Source: Epiperipatus broadwayi
Lineage: Eukaryota; Onychophora; Udeonychophora; Euonychophora; Peripatidae
DNA: 64,000 nucleotides
Direction of reading: 5' to 3'
NCBI GenBank assembly: GCA_028023455.1
Contig: JAQFVV010012423.1
Span: 1,877,273 to 1,941,272, forward strand
The notes beneath the pieces were generated by a model that had not been told where the DNA came from, made no database searches, and saw only the letters and a list, made by a program, of their open reading frames with translations. The translations under genes were made by a program, and so were the position numbers. Positions 37,741-48,822 of the stretch are shown piece after piece (within the stretch, counting starts at the first letter, position 1; each line of letters opens with the position of its first letter).

Positions 37741-37806
37741 CGTTGTTAGCCGAGAGGTCATTGCAGCCGCCTCGCCTCCTGGCCGATGCTATGACATATG
37801 GAAAAA
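37741..37806 (+). mobile_element. tRNA-derived SINE, copy 3, internally deleted
   Basis: It keeps the 5' part with the A box (TAGCCGAGAGG) and the 3' end (GGCCGATGCTATGACATATG), but the middle, including most of the B box, is missing, so it cannot start pol III transcription normally. Similar blocks flank it at 37707-37734 and 37825-37850 (TGTATATACAATTTATG against TGTATACAGTTTATG), which may be a diverged, long target duplication. Confidence 0.8.
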
Positions 37807-38466
37807 CAATAGCCTGTTATACTGTGTATACAGTTTATGATTAATGGCATCTAGATCAATATAAGTAGCATGAATTTATTATAATGGGAATGAAATCAAC
37901 CACTGATTTACTGAGATTTTTTTTTATCTTATATATAACTTGATATAAACATCATCCAGGTCATTGTTGTTGAGAAAGATGTGCTTATTATTGTTATTTT
38001 TCATTATTTAAAAATTTATGTATGATATAATAATTGAATGTACTTAGTAATAAATCATTAATAATTTGAATTCATGCATTTTAAGATGAAATTGATCTAC
38101 AATGTGCCTTTTTTCCTACTTAATCCAGTGCATCTAAAAAGTTAATGATTCAGATTAAATATTAGTTAATGGAACAAATTTTAATTCATTACTTGGGAAT
38201 CGACAATTACATTTAAATTATATAATGTATTGTTATTATCATTATTTTTCAGTTCACCTTGCTTCCATGTGTAATGAGTCACTGTCTTCACTTCATTTTT
38301 ATATTATTTAAATTCACAACATGATTATATTATCATAACAAAAATATTTTGTCTTGTTTTTCTTAATTAAAATAGTAATACATACATTTTTAAAATTATT
38401 ACTTTATGTGACTTATCTGTTAATGTGTTTATTCGAAATCAACGAGTTGCATAGGATTGCACATAC

Positions 38467-38555
38467 CACAGCTAAAGGAACATTATGTTGCTTGTCCAAT
38501 AAATCGAGCTGCTTATTAATTTCAGGAAAATTCTTTATCCGAAAAAGATTTATGT
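38467..38555 (-). other. Possible 89-base exon
   Basis: On the minus strand an AG acceptor at 38556-38557 is followed by an open phase reading FRIKNFPEINKQLDLL, then DKQHNVPLAV, then a GTATGT donor at 38466. The peptide has the character of a folded helix and codon choice is not random-looking, but the acceptor lacks a good pyrimidine tract and I cannot name the family. It is reported as a guess. Confidence 0.2.
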
Positions 38556-38559
38556 CTGT

Positions 38560-39690
38560 TTACATGCCAATAAACCAATTCATTGCACATTTCTTTTTAT
38601 AATATATATGTTTTTAAAATCATTATAAGTTATTTGATGATCTAAAGCATGTTTAAACTATTATGCTATTTTTATAAAAACGTTTACTGAAAACATATAT
38701 TTTAGTAAATACTGCTTATGTAGACATTCGAAGTGTGCTGGAAGATTAAAAATATCACTGAAGAAATGAAAGTCATTCCTCAGTATATATTTAAGAAATA
38801 TCTTAGAAAATGTATTCATAGAAGCATGAACTCTTTTCCAACATCAAATTTTATGAGAGGTATATTAATTAGTTATATTCCCAAAATATTTATAATTAAC
38901 AAACTGCAGTTATATTGGATTTGGCATGTTGGATTCAAATTTTATATATTATACAGCAGTGATTATCAACCTACGGTATGCACTCTACTGGTTGTATGCA
39001 ATGGATTTACAGGTGATACGTGAAAGACAAACTTTTTTTAATGTAATAATTTTGAAAAAGCTAGTAACAATAATAGATGTTTTGTTTTTAAATAAATGTA
39101 ATAATTAAGTTTTATAATGGTAGTTAAATTCTTGGTTACCAAAAAAACTAAAATATTTTTTATTTGCCTACCTATAATTTTAATTTTGATATTGAAAGTT
39201 TTTATAAAGGCTAGTGATACAGAGAAAGTTTGATATTTTTTTTTGGATAGCATGTAGAACCTAAAAGATTGAGCATCACTGTTGTATAGTATTTAATAAG
39301 TTAATGTTTTTGCTTCAAATAAGTTTTATTTTTTTATTTTTATCTCAGAATTTTTTCAATATGGGCATTTTCTCATCGTTAATTTTTATTATTTTTGGCA
39401 TTATAGTTAATGACAAAAAAATCTGCATTTAATTCATTTTGCAGTCTTTTGTTTTATTATTTGTTTCTATCAGAAAAAGTTTAGCTGAGATATCTGTTTT
39501 TCTGTTATTTCAGAAATATTTCTTGTAGTAACATCAATTTGATTATCAGAATAGTTTATAAAGTTATTTTTATTTAAGCTGCTTTTCTTTGTAATAATAT
39601 CTTGCTATTTATCCAGTTTTCTTCAGCTGTTTTAGCTCAATAATATTTAAGAACTAAGAACCTTCACTCTTAAATTCTACAATATATATA
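38560..39690. other. AT-rich noncoding DNA
   Basis: Short overlapping frames only; no exon or repeat recognised. Confidence 0.5.
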
Positions 39691-39692
39691 AT

Positions 39693-39863
39693 TAATATTT
39701 ACAAAGACTGTAAACCTCAAGAATATGCATGTGAAAATGTAAAGGTAGCAACCTCTACAGGTCTTAACCACAAGCTTACACTTTGAAAGACCTGTAGAGG
39801 TCCCTACCTTCGCATTTTCACATGCATGGATATTCTTGAGATTTACAGCCTTAGTAAATATTA
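39693..39863. repeat. Hairpin-forming MITE-like repeat
   Basis: Arms at about 39693-39762 and 39788-39863 are inverted copies over some 70 bases with few mismatches (CTCAAGAATAT, GCATGTGAAAATG, AAGGTAG, ACCTCTACAGGTCTT), joined by a loop of about 25 bases. The ends meet in TAATATTTAC/GTAAATATTA, so a TA target is possible. The length and structure suit a small Tc1/mariner-type MITE; a hairpin RNA gene is the alternative. Confidence 0.7.
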
Positions 39864-40407
39864 CTTATGTAATCAATGTGCGTTTAAATAAATTTATAAT
39901 ATATATAATTCTAAAATTAAAATTGATTGTCAAATAATATTATATATATTTATTTTCCAGTTATTTTTATATCACTTATAAATAAAGTACTTTATATTAT
40001 ATAACACAAATGTGCTCATGTTATATATTCTGTTTCTCATGTTCTTATTGTTTACTTGGACAATTTATTATTGTGATATTTTTACATATTTTATTAAAAG
40101 TAGCAAGGTTGATTAAAAAGGGAAAATATTTTTTTGTTTTATGCTTATCTTATTTAACGAATATGATTTTTAACATTTGTTGCAGGAGAAAATCATATTT
40201 GGAAATATGCAGTGCATATTACTGTTAAATAACATTCCAGTGGAAACATTATATTTTAGTTTTTGGTAACTCTAATTGACCACTTTTCTCTTTGGTTCAT
40301 CATTCGGGTGTTACTATGGTTATATGAAATGTGTTTCTACCAAAAATAAGTACCACTATAAAAATAAATAACCATAGTCATAAGAAACTTGAACACCAAA
40401 AAAACAT

Positions 40408-40480
40408 AGCTGGGTCTTGATTCATAGACCTTTTGCTACAGAGTCATCCACTCTACCACTGTTCTAACCAGAGAGCAATA
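40408..40480 (-). repeat. tRNA-like sequence, SINE head or tRNA pseudogene
   Basis: On the minus strand it reads TCTGGTTAGAACAGTGGTAG, GACTCTGTAGCAAAAGGTC and GAATCAAGACCCAG, placed like the D arm, anticodon arm and T arm. The GACTCTGTAGCAAAAGGTC part resembles an anticodon stem-loop. The B box is mutated (expected GGTTCGAATCC). Not a functional tRNA gene. Confidence 0.45.
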
Positions 40481-41234
40481 TCAGTAACAAAAATAAAGTC
40501 TAACTGTTTGGTCATAGTGGTATGATATCTAGTTATTTAATATCATTTTGACTAGAGGTCTTAACATATATTTATAAGTATATATATATATATATAATTT
40601 ATAATTTATTAGATTAAGTAATTAATTAAATACATGCAATTAATAGTTTAAAACTTTAATTTTATCTTAATTTTTTAAGGATTGTTAAAAATCATCATAC
40701 TATCCAAAAGAAATATAGAAAGAATTTTGTGATACAAAAATTTGAAACATTTTAATGCTTCTGAACATTGGATATTAGATAAACCTTTTGATGTTTTTGC
40801 ATCAGAACATAGCACATATTAAGAGAAAGCAAGAGAGTTTACCCTTAATATATTTTCTCAGAAATAGATTAAGATATGTTTTAATTGGAATAAAAGGTAA
40901 AAAGTTTATGTGCTATAATCTAATTAAGGTTGATATTTTTCTGAATAGGGACATAATTAAATCATTTTTCATTTAGAATAGGAAGTGAATAAACCAATTT
41001 TAATCTTGAAGTATTATTAAAATCACTAGCTTTAGGTATAGAAAAGCTGTAAACGAAGAAATACAATTACTGAGCATGAAAACACTCAATAATAAAAAAA
41101 ATCAAAGGAGTGCAATAATAAAATGATGCTGATAGATACATTTGAAGTGGAGAATAATTCTGATAAATCTTATTATTGACAAATTTTAATTAAATAAAGC
41201 TTTGGTTAATAAAGATATTTTTCCCTTAACAAAT

Positions 41235-41365
41235 TTATCTTTTTCATATTATGTGGTCATGTGTATTAGTTGTATAGGATGGAGTGGATGACAAAAGAAA
41301 GTTTGAAAGTCTGGATTCAAACCCCTATAATTACATCTAGCTTAAAAGTATATATAATATATTTG
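41235..41365 (+). repeat. Family B dispersed repeat, partial copy
   Basis: Only the second half of the family is present: GTGGTCATGTGTATTAG, GGATGGAGTGGATG, TCTGGATTCAAACCCC and ATTACATCTAGC, as at 660-770. Confidence 0.6.
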
Positions 41366-41399
41366 TATTTAAATATATCAAACAGTGCTAAATTTAGAG

Positions 41400-42330
41400 G
41401 GAAATAAAGATGTCAATTGTGAAGGACTTTAAAACATATACAAAAGAAAGTATGGTCCAGAATAACAATGAAATAAAAGAAGTTAAAAATATAGTAAAAG
41501 AATTTGGAAGTAGAGCATACAAAATGAAATTTAAGAATACGAGAAGAAAATGTGTACAGAATAAAATGAATTCAGAAATAAAATGGAAATGAATCAAAAA
41601 TTCATGAAAGACAAAATAGAAAATTTAATTGAAAGACCTGACAAGAATGAAAGTCATTTTAAGTAAAAATATGCTTTGGGCTCAGATAATAATGAATGTA
41701 AAATCTGTTTTTTAACAGTATAGTTGCAAAACATAAATGTTTTTGATATTGAAATACGAAGTTATGAAATCAAGCATTCTTTTTCACAAATATATAGATC
41801 TTTTTTAATCGCTGTCCTAGAGAAACCCTCATATAGATTATGGTTTAGAAATAGTGTACAGAAAAAAGACATTACAAAAGTTGTTGTAGACACCTTATAT
41901 TTCAATAGTACAAATTCATATTTGCAAGTAATTATGATGATTTGAATATGACAATATGGAATTGGAAAATCAATCAAGAATGGATTTAGAAGTAGCAATA
42001 TTTTTAGTTAAAGTTTATGCCACTTGGAGGAGTTTGTCATATTACAAACTATGCTAAAGATGGTCAAGTACACTTCATTTAGGTGAATTGTCAATTATTG
42101 GAACTCATAAAGGTATCAAATATTTATCTTAATGGAAAGAAGCTGATTGTGAATAAGTTCTATAAGAATGATTCACTGCTGTTTATGGAATATGGAAGTC
42201 TGCACATCCATGATATTCTCTCTATGTCTTTTATTAATTCTATTTATCACATATCCTGTTGATTGTATTGTTATTATTTATTGATCTGAAAATATTTATA
42301 AAATATAATATTATAAATTGCCTAATTGTT
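41400..42330 (+). other. Degraded, unidentified coding-like stretch
   Basis: From 41410 a frame encodes a Lys/Glu-rich helical peptide (MSIVKDFKTYTKESMVQ, then EIKEVKNIVKEFGSR) that looks like a coiled coil of a retroelement ORF1, and stops soon follow. A second open frame at 41724-41945 has IKHSFSQIYRSFLIAVL. No domain can be named. It may be the remains of a LINE. Confidence 0.3.
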
Positions 42331-42809
42331 TATTTAGGTATCAGGTTAATTTAACCATATGTCTTAATGTTATAGATCAGGTTGTCATTTAGATCTCATC
42401 TAGAGTTCTAATAGTGTGTGGAAAGATATGTTATCATTATAGTCTATGGTGGAATTTTGTTTTTGTCTAGTGGTAGGATGCATGTTCTGCATTAACATTT
42501 TTTGCAAGTTTCTGTTTTTAAATTTGTATAACTCAAACCAATGGCCTTTTTTAATATTTGTTCACAGTATTTTTTTATAATTCATTTTATTTGAAATTCC
42601 ATTTAACCTTATTTATGTATATCTTTTTCTAAGAAATCTATTTGGTACTCAATATATATTTACATTCTATTATCACCTATTATATCAATGTAATTTAGAT
42701 TGCAAATTTGGAAAATCGATTGTTTTAGCACTTTTGTAATTTTCTTATTGCACTTTTTTTATTCTTATTTGTTGATGGTGATTTCCATTCATTATGATAA
42801 TTGCATTAA

Positions 42810-42990
42810 AACAGGCAAAACTCTCTATACAGTAGCGCCACTCAGTGCAAGCCTGAGTAATTAATGGATGCCAGAAGGCTTGCTCATAAAATCCCTATCT
42901 AGTGCCTACTCATATCCCCAGACTAGTTTCTAGCTTGTGGATTTCATCAGTTTTAATAACAATTATGAGTAAGCATAAGAAATGATGATA
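42810..42990. repeat. Family A fold-back repeat, copy 3, short
   Basis: It contains one arm (GGCAAAACTCTCTATACAGT, TGGATGCCAGAAGGCTTG, CCTACTCATATCCCCAGAC, CTTGTGGATTTCATCAG), then jumps directly to the opposite terminus (TTTTAATAACAATTATGAG, AAATGATGAT). The interior and second arm are deleted. Confidence 0.7.
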
Positions 42991-44224
42991 TTTGCATGTT
43001 AAAACTCTGTGTTTTATGACTGAAGTGAAAATTGTATCATTAAAACTGGAAATGCTTAAATTTATATTGTCTTCAAAAAACATCTATAATAAAAACTTAT
43101 AAAGTTACAGATGATTCCTAATATTGTTTTATACTGCCTAAATTACCAGAATAATTAATTGGCTGAAATAGTTATACTAAACTTTTTAAATACTCTAATG
43201 AGAAAGACATTATTTAAATTGTTTTAAGTATTGATTTGTTTATCTAGGGGTTGGCCATGAGGTTTGAAGTGAAATTACTTTATATATTTTTTATTTCTAC
43301 TTTTGGATGTTTTATTAAAATGTGATTATTTTTGTCAGTATAGGTATTGTATGAACACAAATGCTAAGTATTTTCACTTTTGTTTTTTTGTATTTTAGTT
43401 GGTAATTTGAAGAGGTTGCCATTTTTGTTTTATAATAGACAAATTTGTCAAATTTTGAAAATAATTTAATTTAATTTGATTATATGAGGATTCTTCAGAA
43501 GAATGATTTTGTTTAAGAAGTTTGTTTTACGCTTTGTAATGAGATATATTACTAATATTTTTTAAGGCCATTCAAGGAATTTGCAAAAAAAATCACAGTT
43601 TGCTAAAAATATGACATTTATTGTTGAAGTTGGACATATATTAAAGTTGACAAATGTTAACTTCTGGTCTTATTTTTTATAAACCCATTATTTTTATAAT
43701 AAAGCTGAAATGGAGGCATACATTGATAGTAAAAGAAATTATATAGGAAAAATATATGCTAATAACTAAGATTTTTCTTTTGTTAAAAGCATGATTGAAG
43801 CTAAAGAATAATTAATTTGAATTATATTCTTTAATTATGATTTTGTATAAGATTGGATATGTGATATAAGTACATACTGTAGTAAAAAAAAAGAACTTTC
43901 AGAACTAGTTGATATATTGCTTTGGTTAGTGAAAAACCTAGTATTCAAATCATAGTGCAATTAAATTAATTATAGATTAGAAAAAGAAGTTCTTGGATCT
44001 GATTCAAAATGTTATTGAAATAAAAAATTAGATGGTGATTTGAGACAGTTTTTATTTTGTTTAGATTTATCATTAAAATTATCTACATTGTTATTATTAT
44101 TATTAAATATGCTTGAGAAAAATGGTAAAGTTGATTCTTATTTTTTTTTGTAAAATATTCTTCCTGTATTTTCTATTTTCATATCTATGATTTCAATTAT
44201 TTATAATTCAGCAAAATAGTAAAT
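42991..44224. other. AT-rich noncoding DNA
   Basis: No coding or structured feature recognised. Confidence 0.5.
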
Positions 44225-44261
44225 TAAATATATACACAGCATATATAAATTAATTTGTAAT

Positions 44262-44545
44262 ATAGGGAATTTGAACACAGACTTTCAAACTTCCTTTGGC
44301 TATCCACTCTATCTCATATAATCAATACATTTGACCATACACATGTGAAAAAGATAAATATATGCGTTTCATGCTGAAACAGCCAGCAATCATCAGTTGG
44401 TCCAGATGAGTGCTGGTTCTGCATGAAATATGTATATTGGAGATCATTTATCTTTTTTGAATGTGTGAGATCATATATATTGGTTATATGAGACAGAGTG
44501 GATAGCAGAAGTGAGTTGAAAGCCCGTGTTCAAATTCCTTATATT
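44262..44545. repeat. Family B repeats in inverted pair
   Basis: Arms at 44264-44377 and 44428-44545 are inverted copies (GGGAATTTGAACAC and GTGTTCAAATTCC; GGCTATCCACTCTATCTCAT and its complement; AAAAGATAAAT and ATTTATCTTTTTT). The interval holds the CCAGCAATCATCAGTTGG / GATGAGTGCTGG core. Either two copies inserted head to head, or the family is itself a fold-back element of which the other copies are halves. Confidence 0.65.
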
Positions 44546-44579
44546 ATATTCAAACTCCAAGTATATGAATTATGCTTGC

Positions 44580-45700
44580 ATTTAAAAAATATTATAAAGT
44601 AATTTGCTATTTTTTGTCTATTTTCATTGTATGCACAGTCATGTATTTAACATGTTTTTATCATGTATGCACATAATATATTCTGCAAACTATATGTGTG
44701 TGTGTAAAAAATGTGTACTATAATATTATTCATATAATCTCAGAATCCATTGCATGACTAGAATGTAGATAAGATTATTTAAATTAATAAAATATAGAAT
44801 AAAAATTTGAATTTTAATTACTTAGTTAAGGTAGGAATCTTAAAATAATAACAGCGACAGCAAAATAAATGGAATAAACTAATTAAGAGTTAATAATAAG
44901 ATTGTGTAAAACTAAAAAAAATACGTAGATATTCCAAATCAATATACACTAAACGTTAGAAATAAAATTTATCGAAATTCTAATTAAGTTTTATTTAAAT
45001 AAAATATAAACGTAAAAAAAAAAAAAATGAATATCAGATTAAAATAAGAGAAGAAAAAAATCCTGAAAGCAATTTTTAAAATTAATATCGTTTTTAAAGA
45101 AAAGATACCTTTTTGCTTGAAAATATTTTTTTTGGCAATGCATTTTATCATAGTGAAAAACGAAATACTTCATATGAGACAAAAAAAATGAGAAGTAGTT
45201 AGGGTTTTTTTTTGACATTAAAAGAATGTTTGAAAAGAGAAATTAATGCTTGAATTCATACTAAACTTAAATGTTTTTTTATATATATGTAAAATAATTT
45301 GAAATAGATAAGGATGAAAACAATAAAAACAAAAAAAGTTCTAAAAGTAAACAAATTCTTGATTATATGAGGAAACGTTAAAATTTAAGATTGGTAGATG
45401 ACCACAATCAGTTCCATGTAAAAGAAAATTGAGTACTTATGTATTAATTTGGCAATGATGAAAATCGCTGGCACAAAAAAATGAGTATATAAAGACCAAA
45501 TTAAACGCATTTACAATCTTTTAAAAAGGAATATAAATGAAGAAAGTTATTGGTCAAAATGTTGGTCTGTGGCTAATTTTACTGATAAACAATGATGGTG
45601 TTTTGTTCATTACAGAATGTGATTCAAAGTAAGATAATTCAGTCCATAGCAGTTAAATATATGTATATTATCTTTTTTTTTTTGGTTTGGTTACCACTGT
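44580..45700. other. AT-rich noncoding DNA
   Basis: Many poly-A/T runs; no gene recognised. Confidence 0.5.
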
Positions 45701-45704
45701 AATA

Positions 45705-45950
45705 AATTTAGATTGTTAAACATTTACTGGTTGGAAGATTATTTTTCTAAAAAAACATTAAAGTTTATTTGTTTAATTTCCATAAATTAAAGTTATAAGT
45801 GGTCATTTTTCAAAATAAAAAATCTTTATAAGTTTGTATGATGGAAGATAATTTCTCACAAAATACATAAATGCATATCAATAGACATTTGTATTATTTC
45901 CAGCAAATAAAGTTATAGGTCATCATTTTTCAAAATATATATTGCTGAAT
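45705..45950. repeat. Imperfect tandem duplication, about 120 bp
   Basis: Two adjacent blocks share ATGGAAGAT-ATTTCT, AATTTCC-AAATTAAAG, TTATAAGTGGTCATTTTTC and CAAAATA. Diverged, noncoding. Confidence 0.5.
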
Positions 45951-46489
45951 TAACATGTATGTGAAATCTTACCACTGGGCAAATATGTAAATGCTGATAA
46001 TTGTAGCAGAAAAATTAAAATCCAGTCTGATGATTATGATTGACAATATCTGCAGGATAAACAGAATGAACTATTAAGATGATTTGTGAATCAGTATTAT
46101 GATAGCTCATTCAGAGATTGCTTCTCCATTAATATTCCTAGATTGACTTTATCAGCATATTCTTCATCTCAACTTCACCATATCACAAAAACTCATCAGC
46201 ATAGGAAATTAAACTGCCTTCTTTCACTATGCATGCATTTTGGAATCACTTCACTTTTTAGATGAGTTAGTCATAAACAACACTTGGAATTATATATATG
46301 TCTTTCATTCTACTATAACATCCTTGAAATATGTGAATATATAATAAATAAAAATTTCCCCAGAGATGGAAAAGTAAAAATTTTTTTAAATCATCAAATG
46401 TTAGATCAGAGTTTGTAGCTTCTTAATCTTACTCCCTAACTAGAATGGTTACATACATTTTTGAAGCCATATTTGAATGATTGGTTTTG

Positions 46490-47025
46490 CATAACTATGA
46501 ATTAATAAATAACTGTTAAAGAACACATATGCAAAAAGGTAGATTTTTTTTAAATATTCAGCTTTATTACAGTCTAGCATGCTTTTGATATATCATGTAT
46601 ATCATATTCATAGGTTGATACGACTCAAGAGTTCTTGGTATTAGTATATAATCATTTGTAGTGTAATTAATGGAATATATAATTATTTCAATTTTCAAAT
46701 GATATTTGATTATGTAATTCATAATAAATTGTATTTCATTTCATAAGTTTCCCTTAAGGATAAAAAAAACTTGTGTCTTTGAATAATAATGATTTTTATA
46801 TACATCTTTTTATAGGGATATTAATATATATCAGCAATGTTTCTTTCACTATGGCTTTCTCCATTTATACACTAATACCAAGGACTCTTGAGTCATATTA
46901 CTATAAGTTACAAATATGATATACATGATATATCAAAAGCATGCTTGGCAGTAATAAAATTGAATATTCAAAAATTTAAATTTTCTGCATGTGTGTCCAG
47001 AACAGTCATTTAGTACATTCGCTCA
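46490..47025. repeat. Element with long terminal inverted repeats
   Basis: The left end (about 46500-46665) and right end (about 46855-47020) are inverted copies: AAATATTCAGCTTTATTACA, TAGCATGCTTTTGATATATC, ATGTATATCATATT, GACTCAAGAGT and CTTGGTATTAGT all recur in reverse. Arm length is 130-160 bases; the interior is AT-rich and noncoding. A non-autonomous DNA transposon is likely. The repeat shares no sequence with families A or B. Confidence 0.7.
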
Positions 47026-47050
47026 GAAAAGAAGGAAATAATTTAAATCA

Positions 47051-47985
47051 TTAAACATCACATAATCACCATTCCCTATGTTTATATAACGAACTGTTAA
47101 AACAGAAATAAAACTTCCCATAGAGTAGTGCCACCCAGTGCAATGGATGGAAGAAGATTTCTGCATCAAATTCCTTTCTTGTGCCTACTCATACTAGATC
47201 TTCTGACTAGTTTCTAGCTTATGGCTTTCATCAGTAAAAAGTCATGGATCTGAGAACATTGCATTTATATCTTAGGATGTAATGCAATCCTCTAGCAGCT
47301 ACATTTTACTTTTCAATTTAACTATAAATAATCTTTTCAATTCAAGTTCCTTCACTTGAATAATCATATTGATCTGAACCTAATTCAGCATCTATACATT
47401 TCAGGGGTAACAATAATCACCATAATCTCATTGGACAGGATTGATATTAAACTACTCTCAGATCCAAGCCTTATCACTGATGAAAACTACAAGCTAAAAA
47501 CTAGTATGGGAATATTGGATAAGTAAGCACAAGATAGGGATTTAATAAACAACCTTCTAGCATCCATTGGTTATTCTGGCTTGCACTTGGTGGCACTCCT
47601 GTATGAAGAGTTTTGCATCTCTTTTAACATCTTGTGTAAGCATAGGGATTGGTGATCATGTGATGTTTAATGATTTAATACTAATTCTGCCCAATAGGAT
47701 GATGGTGATTGGTTATTAGAATTAAATACACAAAAATGTATAGATACTGAACTGCATTCACATCTATATGACTATACAAGTAAATAAGCTTGAATTGAAA
47801 ACACTATTATATTTTCATTTTGGTCTCATAGTTTAAAGTTAACTATAAAGATAAAACTTGGCTGCTAGAGGGTTGCATTATATCCTAGATACAGTGCTCT
47901 CAGATTCAAGGGTTCTCACCGATGAAAGCCACAAGGTATAAACTAGTCTGGGCATATTGGATGAGTAGGCACAAGATAAAATTAT
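47051..47985. repeat. Family A fold-back repeat, copy 4, longest
   Basis: It has left arm TTAAACATCACATAATCACC with CCCATAGAGTAGTGCCACCC, an interior with TCATCAGTAAAAAGTCATGG, an opposite arm 47450-47690 (GATCCAAGCCTTATCACTGA, GGTGATCATGTGATG), then the internal segment seen at 17105-17280 (TGTATAGATACTGAACTGCA) and a further partial arm to 47985. It thus seems to hold more than one unit. Confidence 0.7.
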
Positions 47986-47989
47986 TATA

Positions 47990-48590
47990 GCTATGAATTG
48001 CATACTGAAAAGAAAAATCCAAAGCATTTTATAATCCCCACCCCCATATTTGTTTCACACACACGTGTACATATTTATACTTCATATGAATATTTAAACC
48101 TACATTTTTTTATTTTATAATCTATAAAACTTAATTATATGAATAATAACGTTTGTATTGATTAGTACGCTACTTTCCGAACTTTTAGAATACTGTATAG
48201 GAAAAATAAATTTTTTAAATTAAATAAATAGATTTAAAGATGAGTATAATATTTGGGTAAACAAACAAAATAAAGTTGTGCTGACAAATACATTCAAACT
48301 AGAATATTTTAAGTTTATAAGTGTACAGTGTGTAAAAGAAGTCTGACGAAAATTTAAATTTTGTTTGGTTATGTACATTACTACAATGTTATCATTGATT
48401 ATAATAGTTTCTGCTCTATCGGATGTTATTATTTTCTTAGAAGTTACTCTTATTTTGGGAAAGAATGATGCCATTTTGTATTAAAGATTGAATAATGATG
48501 ATATAACTGGACAAAATAGAGGAATTTAAAATAAAGATGAGCACTAACAATAATGAATTACCATTATCAAAAACAATTGGAATGTTTTAG
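47990..48590. other. Noncoding DNA next to the SGNH-type LINE
   Basis: A minus-strand frame at 48220-48474 begins with a fair start context (AAAATGGC) and reads MASFFPKIRVTSKKII, but it has no known domain, so I do not call it. Confidence 0.4.
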
Positions 48591-48597
48591 GAATGTG

Positions 48598-48627
48598 ATG
48601 GGATGTGATGTGATGTGATGTATTATG
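48598..48627. repeat. Pentanucleotide microsatellite, LINE 3' tail
   Basis: Repeats of GATGT/TGATG on the + strand (TCACA on the element's strand) close the LINE at its 3' end. LINEs that lack poly-A often end in such short tandem repeats. Confidence 0.65.
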
Positions 48628-48822
48628 GCTTCTCCTTAAACGAAGTCAAGAATATCTCAGCAATTAAGCCCAGATAAACCTGTTAGCCACTTTCTTTTAC
48701 ATTCCTCACTCTAAATTTACCCATAATCTGCTCTATCCCATTTCCACAACATAATTTTTGTCAACTCTATAACCTTTATATCTAAATCCCCCTTATCTTT
48801 TCCCAAACCTAGCATAAAAACC

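Noticed and set aside
42461-42520. tRNA-like word GTCTAGTGGTAGGAT
   Set aside because: A D-arm-like match only; no B box or acceptor stem follows.
48220-48474. 84-codon minus-strand frame with good start context
   Set aside because: No recognisable domain and no clear donor; too weak to call a first exon.
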